DNA of 14,340 nucleotides from JACJWR01 sp964627505. GTDB lineage: Bacteria > Actinomycetota > Actinomycetes > S36-B12 > UBA10799. A program made the position numbers and the translations under genes. The stretch spans positions 1-14,340 of the forward strand of contig CAZVKB010000067.1 in NCBI GenBank assembly GCA_964627505.1. The letters run 5' to 3'. Below are positions 6,365 through 14,249 of the stretch, in pieces. The stretch's first letter is position 1; each line of letters starts with the position of its first letter. The notes under the pieces are model-generated. The model saw nothing but the letters and a program-made list of their open reading frames with translations, was not told the origin of the DNA and did no database searches.

Positions 6365-7817
6365 GTTGCGAGTTCTCGTGGAAGCGCACGAGATTGCGGC
6401 CATCGGCTTTCGCTTGGTAGAGCGCCATATCGGCCCTACGAAATCCGTCGCTGGGGGATTCAGACGTATCGATCTGCGCGGCGCCGATCGAGACGGTTTG
6501 GCCTGCCGGCATGGCCAGTCGGAGACTCTCGAGTACGGGACCCGCCGCTTCGGCATCCAGCCCGCGCAAGCATAGGCCGAACTCTTCACCGCCGTAACGG
6601 GCCAATAGATCAGCGTCTGAGATGCGTGATCGCCAAGCGTCGGCGGCTGAGCGCAGGAGGATATCTCCTTGCTGATGGCCGAAGCGGTCGTTGAATTCTT
6701 TGAAGTGATCAAGGTCCAGAACCGCCACGGTGACGGGTGCCGGCTGGGCGCGACAATCGGCGACGACGTGCCCATAGTCCTCATCCCACTTGCGTCGGTT
6801 GGGCAGCCCGGTGAGACCGTCGATCCGGGCCAGTTCGCGCTCGCTGCGAACGTCGCGCTGCACGATGTCCACGAGTATCCCGATTCGCCACAGCAGGAGC
6901 AGCACTACGAGCACGGTCACGAGCGAGAGCCATTGGGCGGTTCGGTCCCGATCAGTGAACAGCGCGACCGCCAACAAGACTGGCGTGGTTAACACCGCGG
7001 CGGCCAGCGCCATCAGTCGAATCGGACTGACCCAGTCAGCTTGACCCGAAGTGGGGGTTGCCAGGGATCGGGCACCGGGTGCGAGCGCGGCGGCTGTGAG
7101 GCTGATCAGCGCTCCCGACCACAGCACCTCGAAAATGGGGCTGTTGAGGCTCCAACTATCTGAGACGGCCACGATGTTGTAGAGCAAGTCAGCGACCAGG
7201 AAACACGTCATGGCCACTACGAGCAGCACAAGGGCTGGGCTAGTGGCACGGCGACCCAACCCAATGCGGATCAGAGCCGAGAGCACCAGCACGTCCAAGA
7301 CTGGGTAACCGATGGCCACCATGGTCGCGGAATCCAGTGTGGTCGAATTGTTTACCAATGGGCTGATGATGAAACTGCCGGTGAGTGCAATGACCGCCGT
7401 GGTGAAGATCCCAGCGTCTACCCAGGCGGCTAGATTGCTGGTTTGGGAGCGGTGACGACTGAGGAGCAAGAGTCCGGTAAAAGCGAAGAGATAACTGCTG
7501 AAGTACAGGACATCTGTGAGACCAGGTGAGGGAACTTCACCCGATGTGCGTAGTTGGTAGTCGTAGATGTTGTCCGTCACGACTGTGAGCGCCTGAAATG
7601 CCCACAGACACCACCACAAGGGGCGGACCTTGCGAGGCATACGCAGGACTGCCCATAAGAACACCACGGTGGTGGCGAGGCCGACAGTCCGAGACAGGTA
7701 AGCGCGTATCTCTGCATCGACGGGGAGCAGACCCAGCATGAGTAGTAACCCCAGCCCGACAGCACTTGCGAGATACCACATGCTCCGGCCGAGCACCGGA
7801 GGCGAGAATCCGCTCAC
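6360..7817 (-). CDS. Multi-spanning membrane diguanylate cyclase (GGDEF)
   Basis: Predicted 485-residue enzyme making cyclic di-GMP from two GTP. The N-terminal two-thirds (about residues 12-315) hold roughly ten hydrophobic segments (for example 'YLASAVGLGLLLMLGLL' and 'LVTVLVVLLLLW') and form an uncharacterised sensor or anchor. A short linker ('VQRDVRSERELARIDGLTGLPNRR') leads to a cytoplasmic GGDEF domain with an intact active site G409-G-E-E-F413. The product-inhibition RxxD site that normally ends six residues before this motif is not conserved: Ser stands where Arg is expected (S-D-A-D). No EAL domain is present. The GTG start at 7817 is supported by GGAGG five bases upstream (plus-strand CCTCC 7823-7827); an internal ATG at 7781 would cut into the lead to the first membrane segment. 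It is convergent with the TfoX-C gene and divergent from the amidohydrolase. Confidence 0.9.
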   Translation of the reverse strand: MSGFSPPVLGRSMWYLASAVGLGLLLMLGLLPVDAEIRAYLSRTVGLATTVVFLWAVLRMPRKVRPLWWCLWAFQALTVVTDNIYDYQLRTSGEVPSPGLTDVLYFSSYLFAFTGLLLLSRHRSQTSNLAAWVDAGIFTTAVIALTGSFIISPLVNNSTTLDSATMVAIGYPVLDVLVLSALIRIGLGRRATSPALVLLVVAMTCFLVADLLYNIVAVSDSWSLNSPIFEVLWSGALISLTAAALAPGARSLATPTSGQADWVSPIRLMALAAAVLTTPVLLAVALFTDRDRTAQWLSLVTVLVVLLLLWRIGILVDIVQRDVRSERELARIDGLTGLPNRRKWDEDYGHVVADCRAQPAPVTVAVLDLDHFKEFNDRFGHQQGDILLRSAADAWRSRISDADLLARYGGEEFGLCLRGLDAEAAGPVLESLRLAMPAGQTVSIGAAQIDTSESPSDGFRRADMALYQAKADGRNLVRFHENSQP

Positions 7818-7853
7818 CCTTGCCTCCGAAGCTCTGGTCGCGCCTTGCTGATG

Positions 7854-7876
7854 AGAGTCAGTGTACCGCCGACTCT
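7854..7876 (-). promoter_or_regulatory. Putative promoter and operator of the membrane diguanylate cyclase
   Basis: An inverted repeat AGAGTC (7854-7859) / GACTCT (7871-7876), extendable to 7 of 8 matching bases, encloses a minus-strand -10-like hexamer TACACT (plus-strand AGTGTA, 7860-7865). The start codon is at 7817, so the leader would be about 36 bases and carries GGAGG. A palindrome embracing the -10 box would suit a repressor. No good -35 hexamer is seen. Confidence 0.35.
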
Positions 7877-7958
7877 AACCCCATGGCTGCAACCGACTCC
7901 ATGACTGTTATTTATATACAACCTATACCAATCGGTGCTGGTGCGTCACAATGGCGCC

Positions 7959-9512
7959 ATGAAGCGGCTTTACACCAACGGCACGATTTGGACCGGAATA
8001 TGGCGCGACGGAAAGGTACTGACGTGCGACTCGGTGACCCAAGCTTCCGGTCGAGTGGTGGCGCTGGGGGCGGCTGCGGAGGAGTTGCCAGCGGATGAGG
8101 TAGTGGATCTTGATGGCGGATTTCTGATGCCCGGGTTCGCAGACGGTCATGCGCATCCGTTGAAGGGTGGTGTGGCGGCGCTGTTCGCACCGGTGAACCA
8201 GGAGACGTCGGTGGCCGGAATCCTGCACGCGGTGGCGCGGTGGGCGCAAGATCATCCGGATGAGCCATGGGTCCGGGGGGAGGGGTATGACCCAGCGCTT
8301 GCTCCCGGTGGGACGTTTGATCGGGTGTGGTTAGACGAGGCCGTGGCGGATCGACCTGTGGCGTTGCGGGCTGCGGACTATCACACGATGTGGGTGAATT
8401 CCCTGGCCTTGACGCTCGCGGGCATTGATGAGCACACACCTGATCCGCCACGCGGGGTGATCGAGCGCAATCCGATGGGCACGTTGCGGGAGTGGGGTGC
8501 CTGGCGGTTGGTGGATCAATGCTTGCCGCGGCTCACACAGGCGCAACGACGATCTGCGGCCAGGTATGCCATGGACTATCTCACAGCCCATGGGATTACT
8601 TTCGTGCAAGATGCCTGGGTGGAGCCCGATGATGTCGCGACCTGGGAGGCCGCAGTTGAGACCGAGGCGACGGTGCGGGTTGATATGGCGTTGTTGGCGG
8701 AGCCAGAGCGCTGGCGCGACCAGTTGTCGTGGTTTGTAGACGTACAGCAATCCGGTGATGACCGATTGACTGCCAATGCCATCAAGTTCTTTGCCGATGG
8801 GGTGATAGAGAGCGGCACGGCACACATGTTGGAGCCGTATTGCGGCTGTGGCGGGCGCGGGATTCCGAACTGGACGCGGGAGGAATTGGCAGCGGCCGTC
8901 ACCTCCGTGGTGGGCTTGGGGTTTCAACCGCATGTGCATGCGATAGGCGACGCTGGTGTGAGGTCGGCGCTGGATGCGTGTGCGGCGGCGGCACGGAGAC
9001 ATGGTCATGCTGGACATCCGGTGATTGCACACTGTCAGGTGATCGATCCACGTGATGTGCCGAGATTTGCCGCGCTCGGGGTGACCGCGAATTTCGAACC
9101 GTTGTGGGCGCGGTTGGACGCCGACCAGGACTTGTTGACACAACCTCGGTTGGGACCGGAGCGTTCGTCCCGGCAATATCAAATGGCCAGTCTCTTGCGC
9201 GCCGGCGCCAATGTGTCGTTTGGCAGCGACTGGCCGATTACCTCAGGTAACCCGCTGGCGGGGATCTCGGTGGCAGTGAGTCGGCAAATGCCAGATGGCA
9301 CTCCGAAGGGGGGATGGTTGCCGGAGGAGCGGATGACAGTGGATCAGGCGCTGAGCGCCTATACAGCGGGAGTGGCGCAACAGGTTGGTGCGAAGGACTG
9401 GGGGACTCTGGCCCCAGGGAATCGGGCGGAGTTCGCGTGGCTTGCGCAGGATCCGCGGACAGTAGCGCCGCTGGACATGGCCGACATTGAAATCAGGACG
9501 TTGCCGAGCTAA
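7959..9512 (+). CDS. YtcJ-type metal-dependent amidohydrolase
   Basis: Predicted 517-residue cytoplasmic hydrolase of the amidohydrolase_3 (YtcJ) group in the TIM-barrel amidohydrolase superfamily. Metal-site features appear in order: H64-A-H66 ('FADGHAHPLKGG'), the likely carboxylated K276 in 'AIKFFADG', H325 and H327 in 'HVHAIGD', H358 in 'IAHCQV', and the catalytic Asp D424 in 'SFGSDWP'. The C-terminal beta-sandwich return has 'WGTLAPGNRAEFAWLAQDP'. Length is normal for the family. Members hydrolyse amide or formamide-like bonds, and most have no known substrate. I chose the ATG at 7959, since an upstream in-frame start at 7935 adds only unconserved residues. There is no Shine-Dalgarno; CACAAT ends six bases before the ATG, so the mRNA may be leaderless. 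An AT-rich patch (7907-7932) lies upstream. It ends convergent with the SDR gene. Confidence 0.88.
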   Translation: MKRLYTNGTIWTGIWRDGKVLTCDSVTQASGRVVALGAAAEELPADEVVDLDGGFLMPGFADGHAHPLKGGVAALFAPVNQETSVAGILHAVARWAQDHPDEPWVRGEGYDPALAPGGTFDRVWLDEAVADRPVALRAADYHTMWVNSLALTLAGIDEHTPDPPRGVIERNPMGTLREWGAWRLVDQCLPRLTQAQRRSAARYAMDYLTAHGITFVQDAWVEPDDVATWEAAVETEATVRVDMALLAEPERWRDQLSWFVDVQQSGDDRLTANAIKFFADGVIESGTAHMLEPYCGCGGRGIPNWTREELAAAVTSVVGLGFQPHVHAIGDAGVRSALDACAAAARRHGHAGHPVIAHCQVIDPRDVPRFAALGVTANFEPLWARLDADQDLLTQPRLGPERSSRQYQMASLLRAGANVSFGSDWPITSGNPLAGISVAVSRQMPDGTPKGGWLPEERMTVDQALSAYTAGVAQQVGAKDWGTLAPGNRAEFAWLAQDPRTVAPLDMADIEIRTLPS

Positions 9513-9514
9513 GT

Positions 9515-9573
9515 GGCCGTGACGAGGTGGACTGGCGTCGCGAACAGCACAGCGCCAGTCGCTGGAGGCGGCC
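9515..9573. terminator. Nested inverted repeats between convergent genes
   Basis: Inner perfect arms GACTGGCG (9530-9537) and CGCCAGTC (9553-9560) with a 15-base loop, and outer arms GGCCG (9515-9519) and CGGCC (9569-9573). They fill the 64 bases between the amidohydrolase stop and the SDR stop. The symmetry suits a two-way transcription terminator, though no T-run follows on either strand. Confidence 0.5.
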
Positions 9574-9576
9574 TAG

Positions 9577-10395
9577 CTAATGAGATGTAGTCGACGTCAC
9601 CGAGCGGCCGCGGAAGTTGGTCATCGAACCGTTGATCCCGAGTTGATCCAAGAGAAAGTCGCTCACGACGGTCGGGAGAAGCCGGTACAGGTACGACGCT
9701 CGCGCGATCCCGGGCATGGTGAGTCGGGTTCGGTTGTGGGCCACGGCCGAAGTGATGGCTGCTACCGCGTCAGCTTCGTCAACGATCGGGAGCAAGGAGG
9801 GAAACCGGGTATTTGCGCCTGCAAACATGCCCGTGTTGACGTAGAAGGGGGTCACGAGTGTGAAGTTGATTCCGCTGGCCGTGCCACGTATTTCTTGCCG
9901 GAGGGCTTCATGAAACCCCACTGCGGCATGTTTGCTGGCCGTGTATGCCACGGCTTGCGACAGCGGCACCATGCCAGCGGCCGAGGCCAGGGTGACGATG
10001 TGGCCACGGTTGCTTTCGATCATGTGCGGCAGGAAGGCCTGGGTGGTCCAGAACAAGGCCATGGCATTGACGGCCATGACGCGTTCGATGACGCGGGGAT
10101 CTTCGTCGACCAGGCGCTCCTTGCCGGTGACGCCGGCATTGTTGACCAGGATGTCGATGCCGCCTTCCGACATGGCCGCCTCGAGCACTTCGGCTCGATC
10201 TGTGACATCGACGGTTCGCACCCGGAGGTTGCCAGGTAGGCCTTCGGCTGCGGCACCAAGTTCGGTGAGTGCGTCGGCATCAAGGTCCCAGGCCACGACA
10301 TCGCCACCCGCAGCCAATGCGGTGAGGCACAAACCGCGACCCATGCCGCGGCCGGCACCGGTGATCAGTGACGTGCTGGTGCTCCAGTCGGTCAT
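9577..10395 (-). CDS. Classical short-chain dehydrogenase/reductase (SDR)
   Basis: Predicted 272-residue NAD(P)-dependent oxidoreductase with a full classical SDR set: cofactor loop T12-G-A-G-R-G-M-G19, N85-N-A-G88, Asn110, Ser138, and Y151-T-A-S-K155. Asp37 at the end of the second beta strand, following 'VVAW', favours NAD(H) over NADP(H). The part after the active site ('TPFYVNTGMF...LTMPG...LYRLLPTVVSDFLLDQLG') resembles SDRs that oxidise retinol-like or bulky alcohols, but the substrate is not readable. The ATG at 10395 has GGAGG six bases upstream (plus-strand CCTCC 10402-10406). An open frame continues upstream into the N gap and should not be used as an N-terminus. It is divergent from the FAH-family gene; their shared promoter region is lost in the gap. 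Confidence 0.9.
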   Translation of the reverse strand: MTDWSTSTSLITGAGRGMGRGLCLTALAAGGDVVAWDLDADALTELGAAAEGLPGNLRVRTVDVTDRAEVLEAAMSEGGIDILVNNAGVTGKERLVDEDPRVIERVMAVNAMALFWTTQAFLPHMIESNRGHIVTLASAAGMVPLSQAVAYTASKHAAVGFHEALRQEIRGTASGINFTLVTPFYVNTGMFAGANTRFPSLLPIVDEADAVAAITSAVAHNRTRLTMPGIARASYLYRLLPTVVSDFLLDQLGINGSMTNFRGRSVTSTTSH

Positions 10396-10450
10396 GTGTG
10401 GCCTCCGTCTGCAGGTGGTGAACATGTGGTTGCGGTGGGACGGACATGCG

Positions 10451-10550
10451 NNNNNNNNNNNNNNNNNNNNNNNNNNNNNNNNNNNNNNNNNNNNNNNNNN
10501 NNNNNNNNNNNNNNNNNNNNNNNNNNNNNNNNNNNNNNNNNNNNNNNNNN
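10451..10550. other. Assembly gap (100 N)
   Basis: Exactly 100 undetermined bases, the usual placeholder for a scaffold gap of unknown size. It removes the 5' end of the FAH-family gene and most of the promoter region shared with the SDR gene. Continuity across it rests on the scaffolding only. Confidence 0.98.
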
Positions 10551-11280
10551 CTGGCGTCACATCGCAGCGAGTGCGGTGGAGCCGTCCTGGTCAGCGACAA
10601 CGGTTGTCCCTGCCACACTCATCCCGCGCCCGTCCAAAGTCGTCTGCGTTGGGCTCAACTACCGCACCCATATTGCGGAAATGGGACACCCGCTGCCTGA
10701 CTTCCCCACGCTCTTTGCGAAATTCCCAGATGCCCTGATCGGCGCACACGACTCCATAGTGCGGCCGGCGGAGACGACCCGATTGGATTGGGAAGTCGAA
10801 CTCGCAGTGGTCATTGGCGACACCGTGCGTCGCGCCAATCCCGCTGCGGCCGAGGCCGCGATTGCCGGCTTCACAGTGTTCAATGATGTGACCTGTCGAG
10901 ACTGGCAGTCACGCACCAGCGAATGGCTGCAGGGCAAAACCTGGCAATCCACCACACCCGTAGGTCCGTTCCTTGTTACTCCGGATGAACTTTCCGGGGG
11001 AGTGCGACCCAAGGTCGATATCCAACTCAGGGTCAACGACGAGGTGATGCAATCGGCCAACACAGCCGACCTCGTGTTTGACCCGGTGGAGTTGGTCACC
11101 TACATATCCACCATCGTCACCTTGTACCCAGGAGACATCATCGCCACTGGGACCCCGGCTGGCGTTGGTCATGCGCGGAACCCTGGACGCTATCTGGACC
11201 TCGACGACGAAGTTGTAGCCGAAATCCATGGAGTCGGACGCCAACGCAACCACGTGGTCAGCGACTCAGCCGCCTCGTAA
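10551..11280 (+). CDS. Fumarylacetoacetate hydrolase family protein, 5'-truncated by gap
   Basis: The 242 readable C-terminal residues (first full codon at 10552) belong to the FAH superfamily, which includes fumarylacetoacetases, acylpyruvases and 2-oxo-hept-3-ene-1,7-dioate hydratases that cleave or hydrate 2-keto acids. Visible signatures are 'PSKVVCVGLNYRTHIAEMG', the metal ligands E-V-E in 'DWEVELAVVIG' (codons 10792-10800), the Asp of 'FNDVTCRDWQ' (10885-10887), 'QGKTWQSTTPVGPFLV', and 'PGDIIATGTPAGVG' near the end. The family is commonly 250-290 residues, so perhaps 10-50 residues are missing into the gap. Start codon and ribosome-binding site are not visible. The neighbouring SDR and amidohydrolase suggest a small-molecule catabolic neighbourhood, without a clear pathway. 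Confidence 0.87.
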
Positions 11281-11446
11281 GCTGCTATCGCCGGTGCGCT
11301 GAGTGACTAGGTGGCGTGTTTGCGTGCAATAGCAACGGTCACTGGCAATTGGCACGCTCATCCGCGCTATCGTCACGAGTGGGAATTGACTGAATGCAGG
11401 GCGGAGACTGTCGGCGATTTTCGCGGCAGCAACCTGAGAGGAAGCC

Positions 11447-13891
11447 GTGTCCGGACGGAGCGAAGCTGTTTTCGCAGCTCTCCAAGCCGGAGTCGTCATT
11501 CACGCTGCGAATAGCGAAATCATCGATGCCAATCAACGCGCCCGAGAACTTCTGGGAATCAAAGACCTCGAAGGTCGACTCGCGACAGATCCACAGTGGG
11601 AGTTCATGGAGGCCGATGGCTCGCCCATGAAGCGCGAGCGTTTCCCAGTGGTGCAAGTGATGGCAATGGGTGCTCCTGTGCATGGGTTGCGCATGATTGT
11701 TCGACCGCCCACACGGCCACTGGCCTGGTTTGAAGTCAATGCGCAACCCGTCACGGATGCCTCTGGCACGCTCACAGAGATCGTCGTAACTTTCATCGAC
11801 ATCACCTCACGCATCGACGCGGAGCGAGCGCTGGCCACCAGCGAACAAATTCAGCGAACGGTGCTCGACAACTCAGGACAGGGCATCGTCCGCCTCGACC
11901 GTCACCTGCAGATTGATTACGTGAACCAACAGGTGGCGTCGCTACTTCAGGTAGCTGCCTCAGATCTGTTGGGGCGCACGTTGGCTGATTCCTGCTACCC
12001 GGCGCCGACCGGTATCAGTTGGAATCAACGAGTTGGGCGAATCATTGAAACCGGCATTCCGACCTCCTTTGAGTACCACCAAGAGGGCGCGCTGGCGCAT
12101 GGGTGGCACGAGGTCACGCTGACGCCACAAGTCGATGACGACGGCTCAGTTTCACATGTCATTTTCACGGATCGTGACATCACCGAGCGCAAAGAAGCCG
12201 AGGCGGCCGCCGGAGCTCGCCGAGCACAGATCCGGCAGGCCGAGCGCGCGGCCCATGTGGGTACCTGGTCGATGGATTTGGCCTCGCACAGTCCGGTGTG
12301 GTCTGAGGAGCTCTTGCTCATTCACGGTCTAAATCCAGCCGGTCCACCGCCGGACGCTGCACAGTTGGAGCAGCTCTACACCCCCGAAAGTTGGCGCCAA
12401 TTGTCCGTGGCGGTGGCTCACACCGAGAAGACTGGACGCCCCTTTGAAACCGAGGTCGAATTGGTGCGGCCGGATGGCACGCATTCTTGGCTACTTGTGC
12501 GTGGTGAACTCGTGGCTGATGCGGCCGGGAAAATCGTGGGCATGCATGGGGTGACTGCCGACATCAGTGAGTCCAAACGAGCAGCCGCCGAATTGCACAT
12601 GTTGGCGACCCACGATCCGCTCACCGGATTGGCGAATCGTTCGGAAATGTTTGTCGAACTCAATCGGGCGGTGGTCGCGGACAGCCAAGCGGGTCGCTGC
12701 ACCGCGCTCCTCAAACTTGATCTCGATCATTTCAAGAACATTAATGAGTCAGTAGGGCACGGACTCGGCGACGCATTACTCTCCGCTGCGGCGGCCCGCA
12801 TCGTGACGGTTGCCAGCGTTGGAGCATTGACTGCCCGAACTGGTGGCGATGAGTTCGTTGTGATGTTGAACGATCTGACCGATCCCAGTGACGCTCTCAA
12901 TGAGGCCCAGCGTCTGGTGGTCGCTTTCCGCCGTCCGTTCCTGTTGAGTGGGCGGGAGTATTTTTCCACTGTCAGCATCGGCTTGGCCATCGCGACACCG
13001 GACCGCGACGCGGGTGATCTCTTCCGCGATGCCGACACCGCCTTGCATGCAGCCAAAAGCCAAGGTCGTGATCGCTTCGCGGCCGTCAACGATGAACTTC
13101 GGGTCACGGTTACCACGCGGGTGGCGATCGAAACAGAGTTGCGGCGTGCGTTGGAGCGGGACCAGTTGGCGCTCTGGTATCAACCTGAGGTTGACCTTCC
13201 GACCGGACGGATCACAGCAGTCGAGGCGCTGCTGCGCTGGCATCATCCCGATGGATCGGTCTGGACCGCCGACCGCTTCATTGATGTTGCTGAGGACACG
13301 GGGTTGATCCTCAGTATCGGGGAATGGGTGCTCAATCAGGCTTGCTGGCAGGCTGCGGCGTGGGCTGAACTCCGTCCCAAGGACTCGCCTACCGTACGCA
13401 TTAATTTCTCCACACTGCAACTCGCGGAGGACGGCCTGTTGGCTGAAATCGATGACGTCTTGGCAGCCACCGGAGTAGATCCAACACAACTTTGCGTGGA
13501 GATCACCGAAACCACGCTGCTCCATGAGACCACCATTGCCCGGGTGAACCTGCAAGGAATCCACGATCGTGGAATCGGCGTCGCCATCGACGACTTCGGC
13601 ACAGGTTATGCCTCCTTGACTTACTTGCATAACTTTCCGGTCGACGTCATCAAGATCGACCGCAGTTTTCTTGCCGGTGCGGCCGATGCCGACCACCGGC
13701 TCGTCGCAGGAATCATCGAACTCGCAAAAGCGCTCGACATGGCCGTGACTGCCGAGGGCGTCGAATACGGCGAACAGGCCACCCGTCTGCGACATCTGGG
13801 ATGCAATCGGGCTCAGGGGTGGCTGTATTCCAAGGCCGTACCCGCAGCGGAGTTGACACCCATGCTGCACCGCTGTTTTCCCGTGAGTTGA
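11447..13891 (+). CDS. PAS-PAS-PAS-GGDEF-EAL cyclic di-GMP signalling protein
   Basis: Predicted 814-residue soluble protein; no membrane segment. Three N-terminal PAS-like sensor units end in 'FIDITSRIDAERAL' (about residue 125), 'FTDRDITERKEAEA' (about 250) and 'GVTADISESKRAAAEL' (about 380). The GGDEF domain starts at H389-D-P-L-T-G-L-A-N and keeps G466-G-D-E-F470, so cyclase activity is possible; an RxxD inhibitory site is absent. The EAL phosphodiesterase domain keeps E593-A-L-L, the Asn of 'INFSTLQL', 'EITET', D715-D-F-G-T-G-Y and 'AEGVE', so it should also cleave c-di-GMP. Both halves look catalytically competent; net activity is likely set by the PAS domains. The GTG at 11447 is preceded by GAGAGGAA (11436-11443) with good spacing. 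The gene stands alone; TATCGT (11368-11373) is a weak -10 candidate. Confidence 0.92.
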   Translation: MSGRSEAVFAALQAGVVIHAANSEIIDANQRARELLGIKDLEGRLATDPQWEFMEADGSPMKRERFPVVQVMAMGAPVHGLRMIVRPPTRPLAWFEVNAQPVTDASGTLTEIVVTFIDITSRIDAERALATSEQIQRTVLDNSGQGIVRLDRHLQIDYVNQQVASLLQVAASDLLGRTLADSCYPAPTGISWNQRVGRIIETGIPTSFEYHQEGALAHGWHEVTLTPQVDDDGSVSHVIFTDRDITERKEAEAAAGARRAQIRQAERAAHVGTWSMDLASHSPVWSEELLLIHGLNPAGPPPDAAQLEQLYTPESWRQLSVAVAHTEKTGRPFETEVELVRPDGTHSWLLVRGELVADAAGKIVGMHGVTADISESKRAAAELHMLATHDPLTGLANRSEMFVELNRAVVADSQAGRCTALLKLDLDHFKNINESVGHGLGDALLSAAAARIVTVASVGALTARTGGDEFVVMLNDLTDPSDALNEAQRLVVAFRRPFLLSGREYFSTVSIGLAIATPDRDAGDLFRDADTALHAAKSQGRDRFAAVNDELRVTVTTRVAIETELRRALERDQLALWYQPEVDLPTGRITAVEALLRWHHPDGSVWTADRFIDVAEDTGLILSIGEWVLNQACWQAAAWAELRPKDSPTVRINFSTLQLAEDGLLAEIDDVLAATGVDPTQLCVEITETTLLHETTIARVNLQGIHDRGIGVAIDDFGTGYASLTYLHNFPVDVIKIDRSFLAGAADADHRLVAGIIELAKALDMAVTAEGVEYGEQATRLRHLGCNRAQGWLYSKAVPAAELTPMLHRCFPVS

Positions 13892-13969
13892 GTGTGTTGT
13901 GTCCGCACAGGGCAACATCACGGTCAAACCATGGCTGCGGGAGGAGTCACTCTGCGTACGACTAGGCGT

Positions 13970-13984
13970 GCCTGACTTTCAGGC
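13970..13984. terminator. Hairpin between GGDEF-EAL gene and tRNA-Val
   Basis: Perfect inverted repeat GCCTGA (13970-13975) / TCAGGC (13979-13984) with a three-base loop, in the 122-base convergent interval between the GGDEF-EAL stop and the tRNA 3' end. It may end either transcript. There is no U-tract, so the evidence is structural only. Confidence 0.4.
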
Positions 13985-14013
13985 TCGTTATATGCCTCTG
14001 AACAGGGCTTTTA

Positions 14014-14088
14014 TGGTGGGCGATACTGGGTTCGAACCAGTGACCTCTTCGGTGTGAACGAAGCGCGCTACCACTGCGCCAATCGCCC
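14014..14088 (-). tRNA. tRNA-Val (anticodon CAC)
   Basis: A complete 75-base cloverleaf read on the minus strand: acceptor GGGCGAT paired with ATCGCCC, D-stem GCGC/GCGC, anticodon stem CTTCG/CGAAG around loop TTCACAC (anticodon CAC, reading GTG), a five-base variable loop, T-stem ACTGG/CCAGT with loop TTCGAAC, discriminator A and an encoded CCA end. All stems are fully paired, so it should be functional. It has its own promoter just upstream. Confidence 0.96.
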
Positions 14089-14100
14089 CAAGCAGGAGAA

Positions 14101-14129
14101 ACCATAGCGCACACCATCCAACGTGACTA
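14101..14129 (-). promoter_or_regulatory. Promoter of tRNA-Val
   Basis: On the minus strand, TAGTCA (plus 14124-14129) and TATGGT (plus 14101-14106) are separated by 17 bases and match -35 and -10 consensus boxes at four of six positions and at TAnnnT respectively. Transcription would start a few bases before the mature tRNA 5' end at 14088. Confidence 0.5.
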
Positions 14130-14249
14130 TCAGAACCTCCCCATCTGCGCCCAATGCCCCTGACACACCACCGGGTGCGACGCAAGGCCCCGCATGAGTT
14201 CGCGGTGCGCACAGACGAGGATCCGGGTTGGTCGGAAGCTAGCAGAAAG

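Noticed and set aside
10396..10738. Open frames reading through the N block on both strands
   Set aside because: Undetermined bases carry no stops, so these frames are artefacts of the gap.
12776..13927. 383-codon minus-strand frame over the GGDEF-EAL gene
   Set aside because: Antisense shadow of an intact multidomain gene, with no recognisable motif.
13988..14212. Minus-strand 74-codon frame containing 'VTGSNPVSPT'
   Set aside because: It runs through the tRNA-Val gene; this peptide is the well-known translation of a tRNA T-arm, so the frame is spurious.
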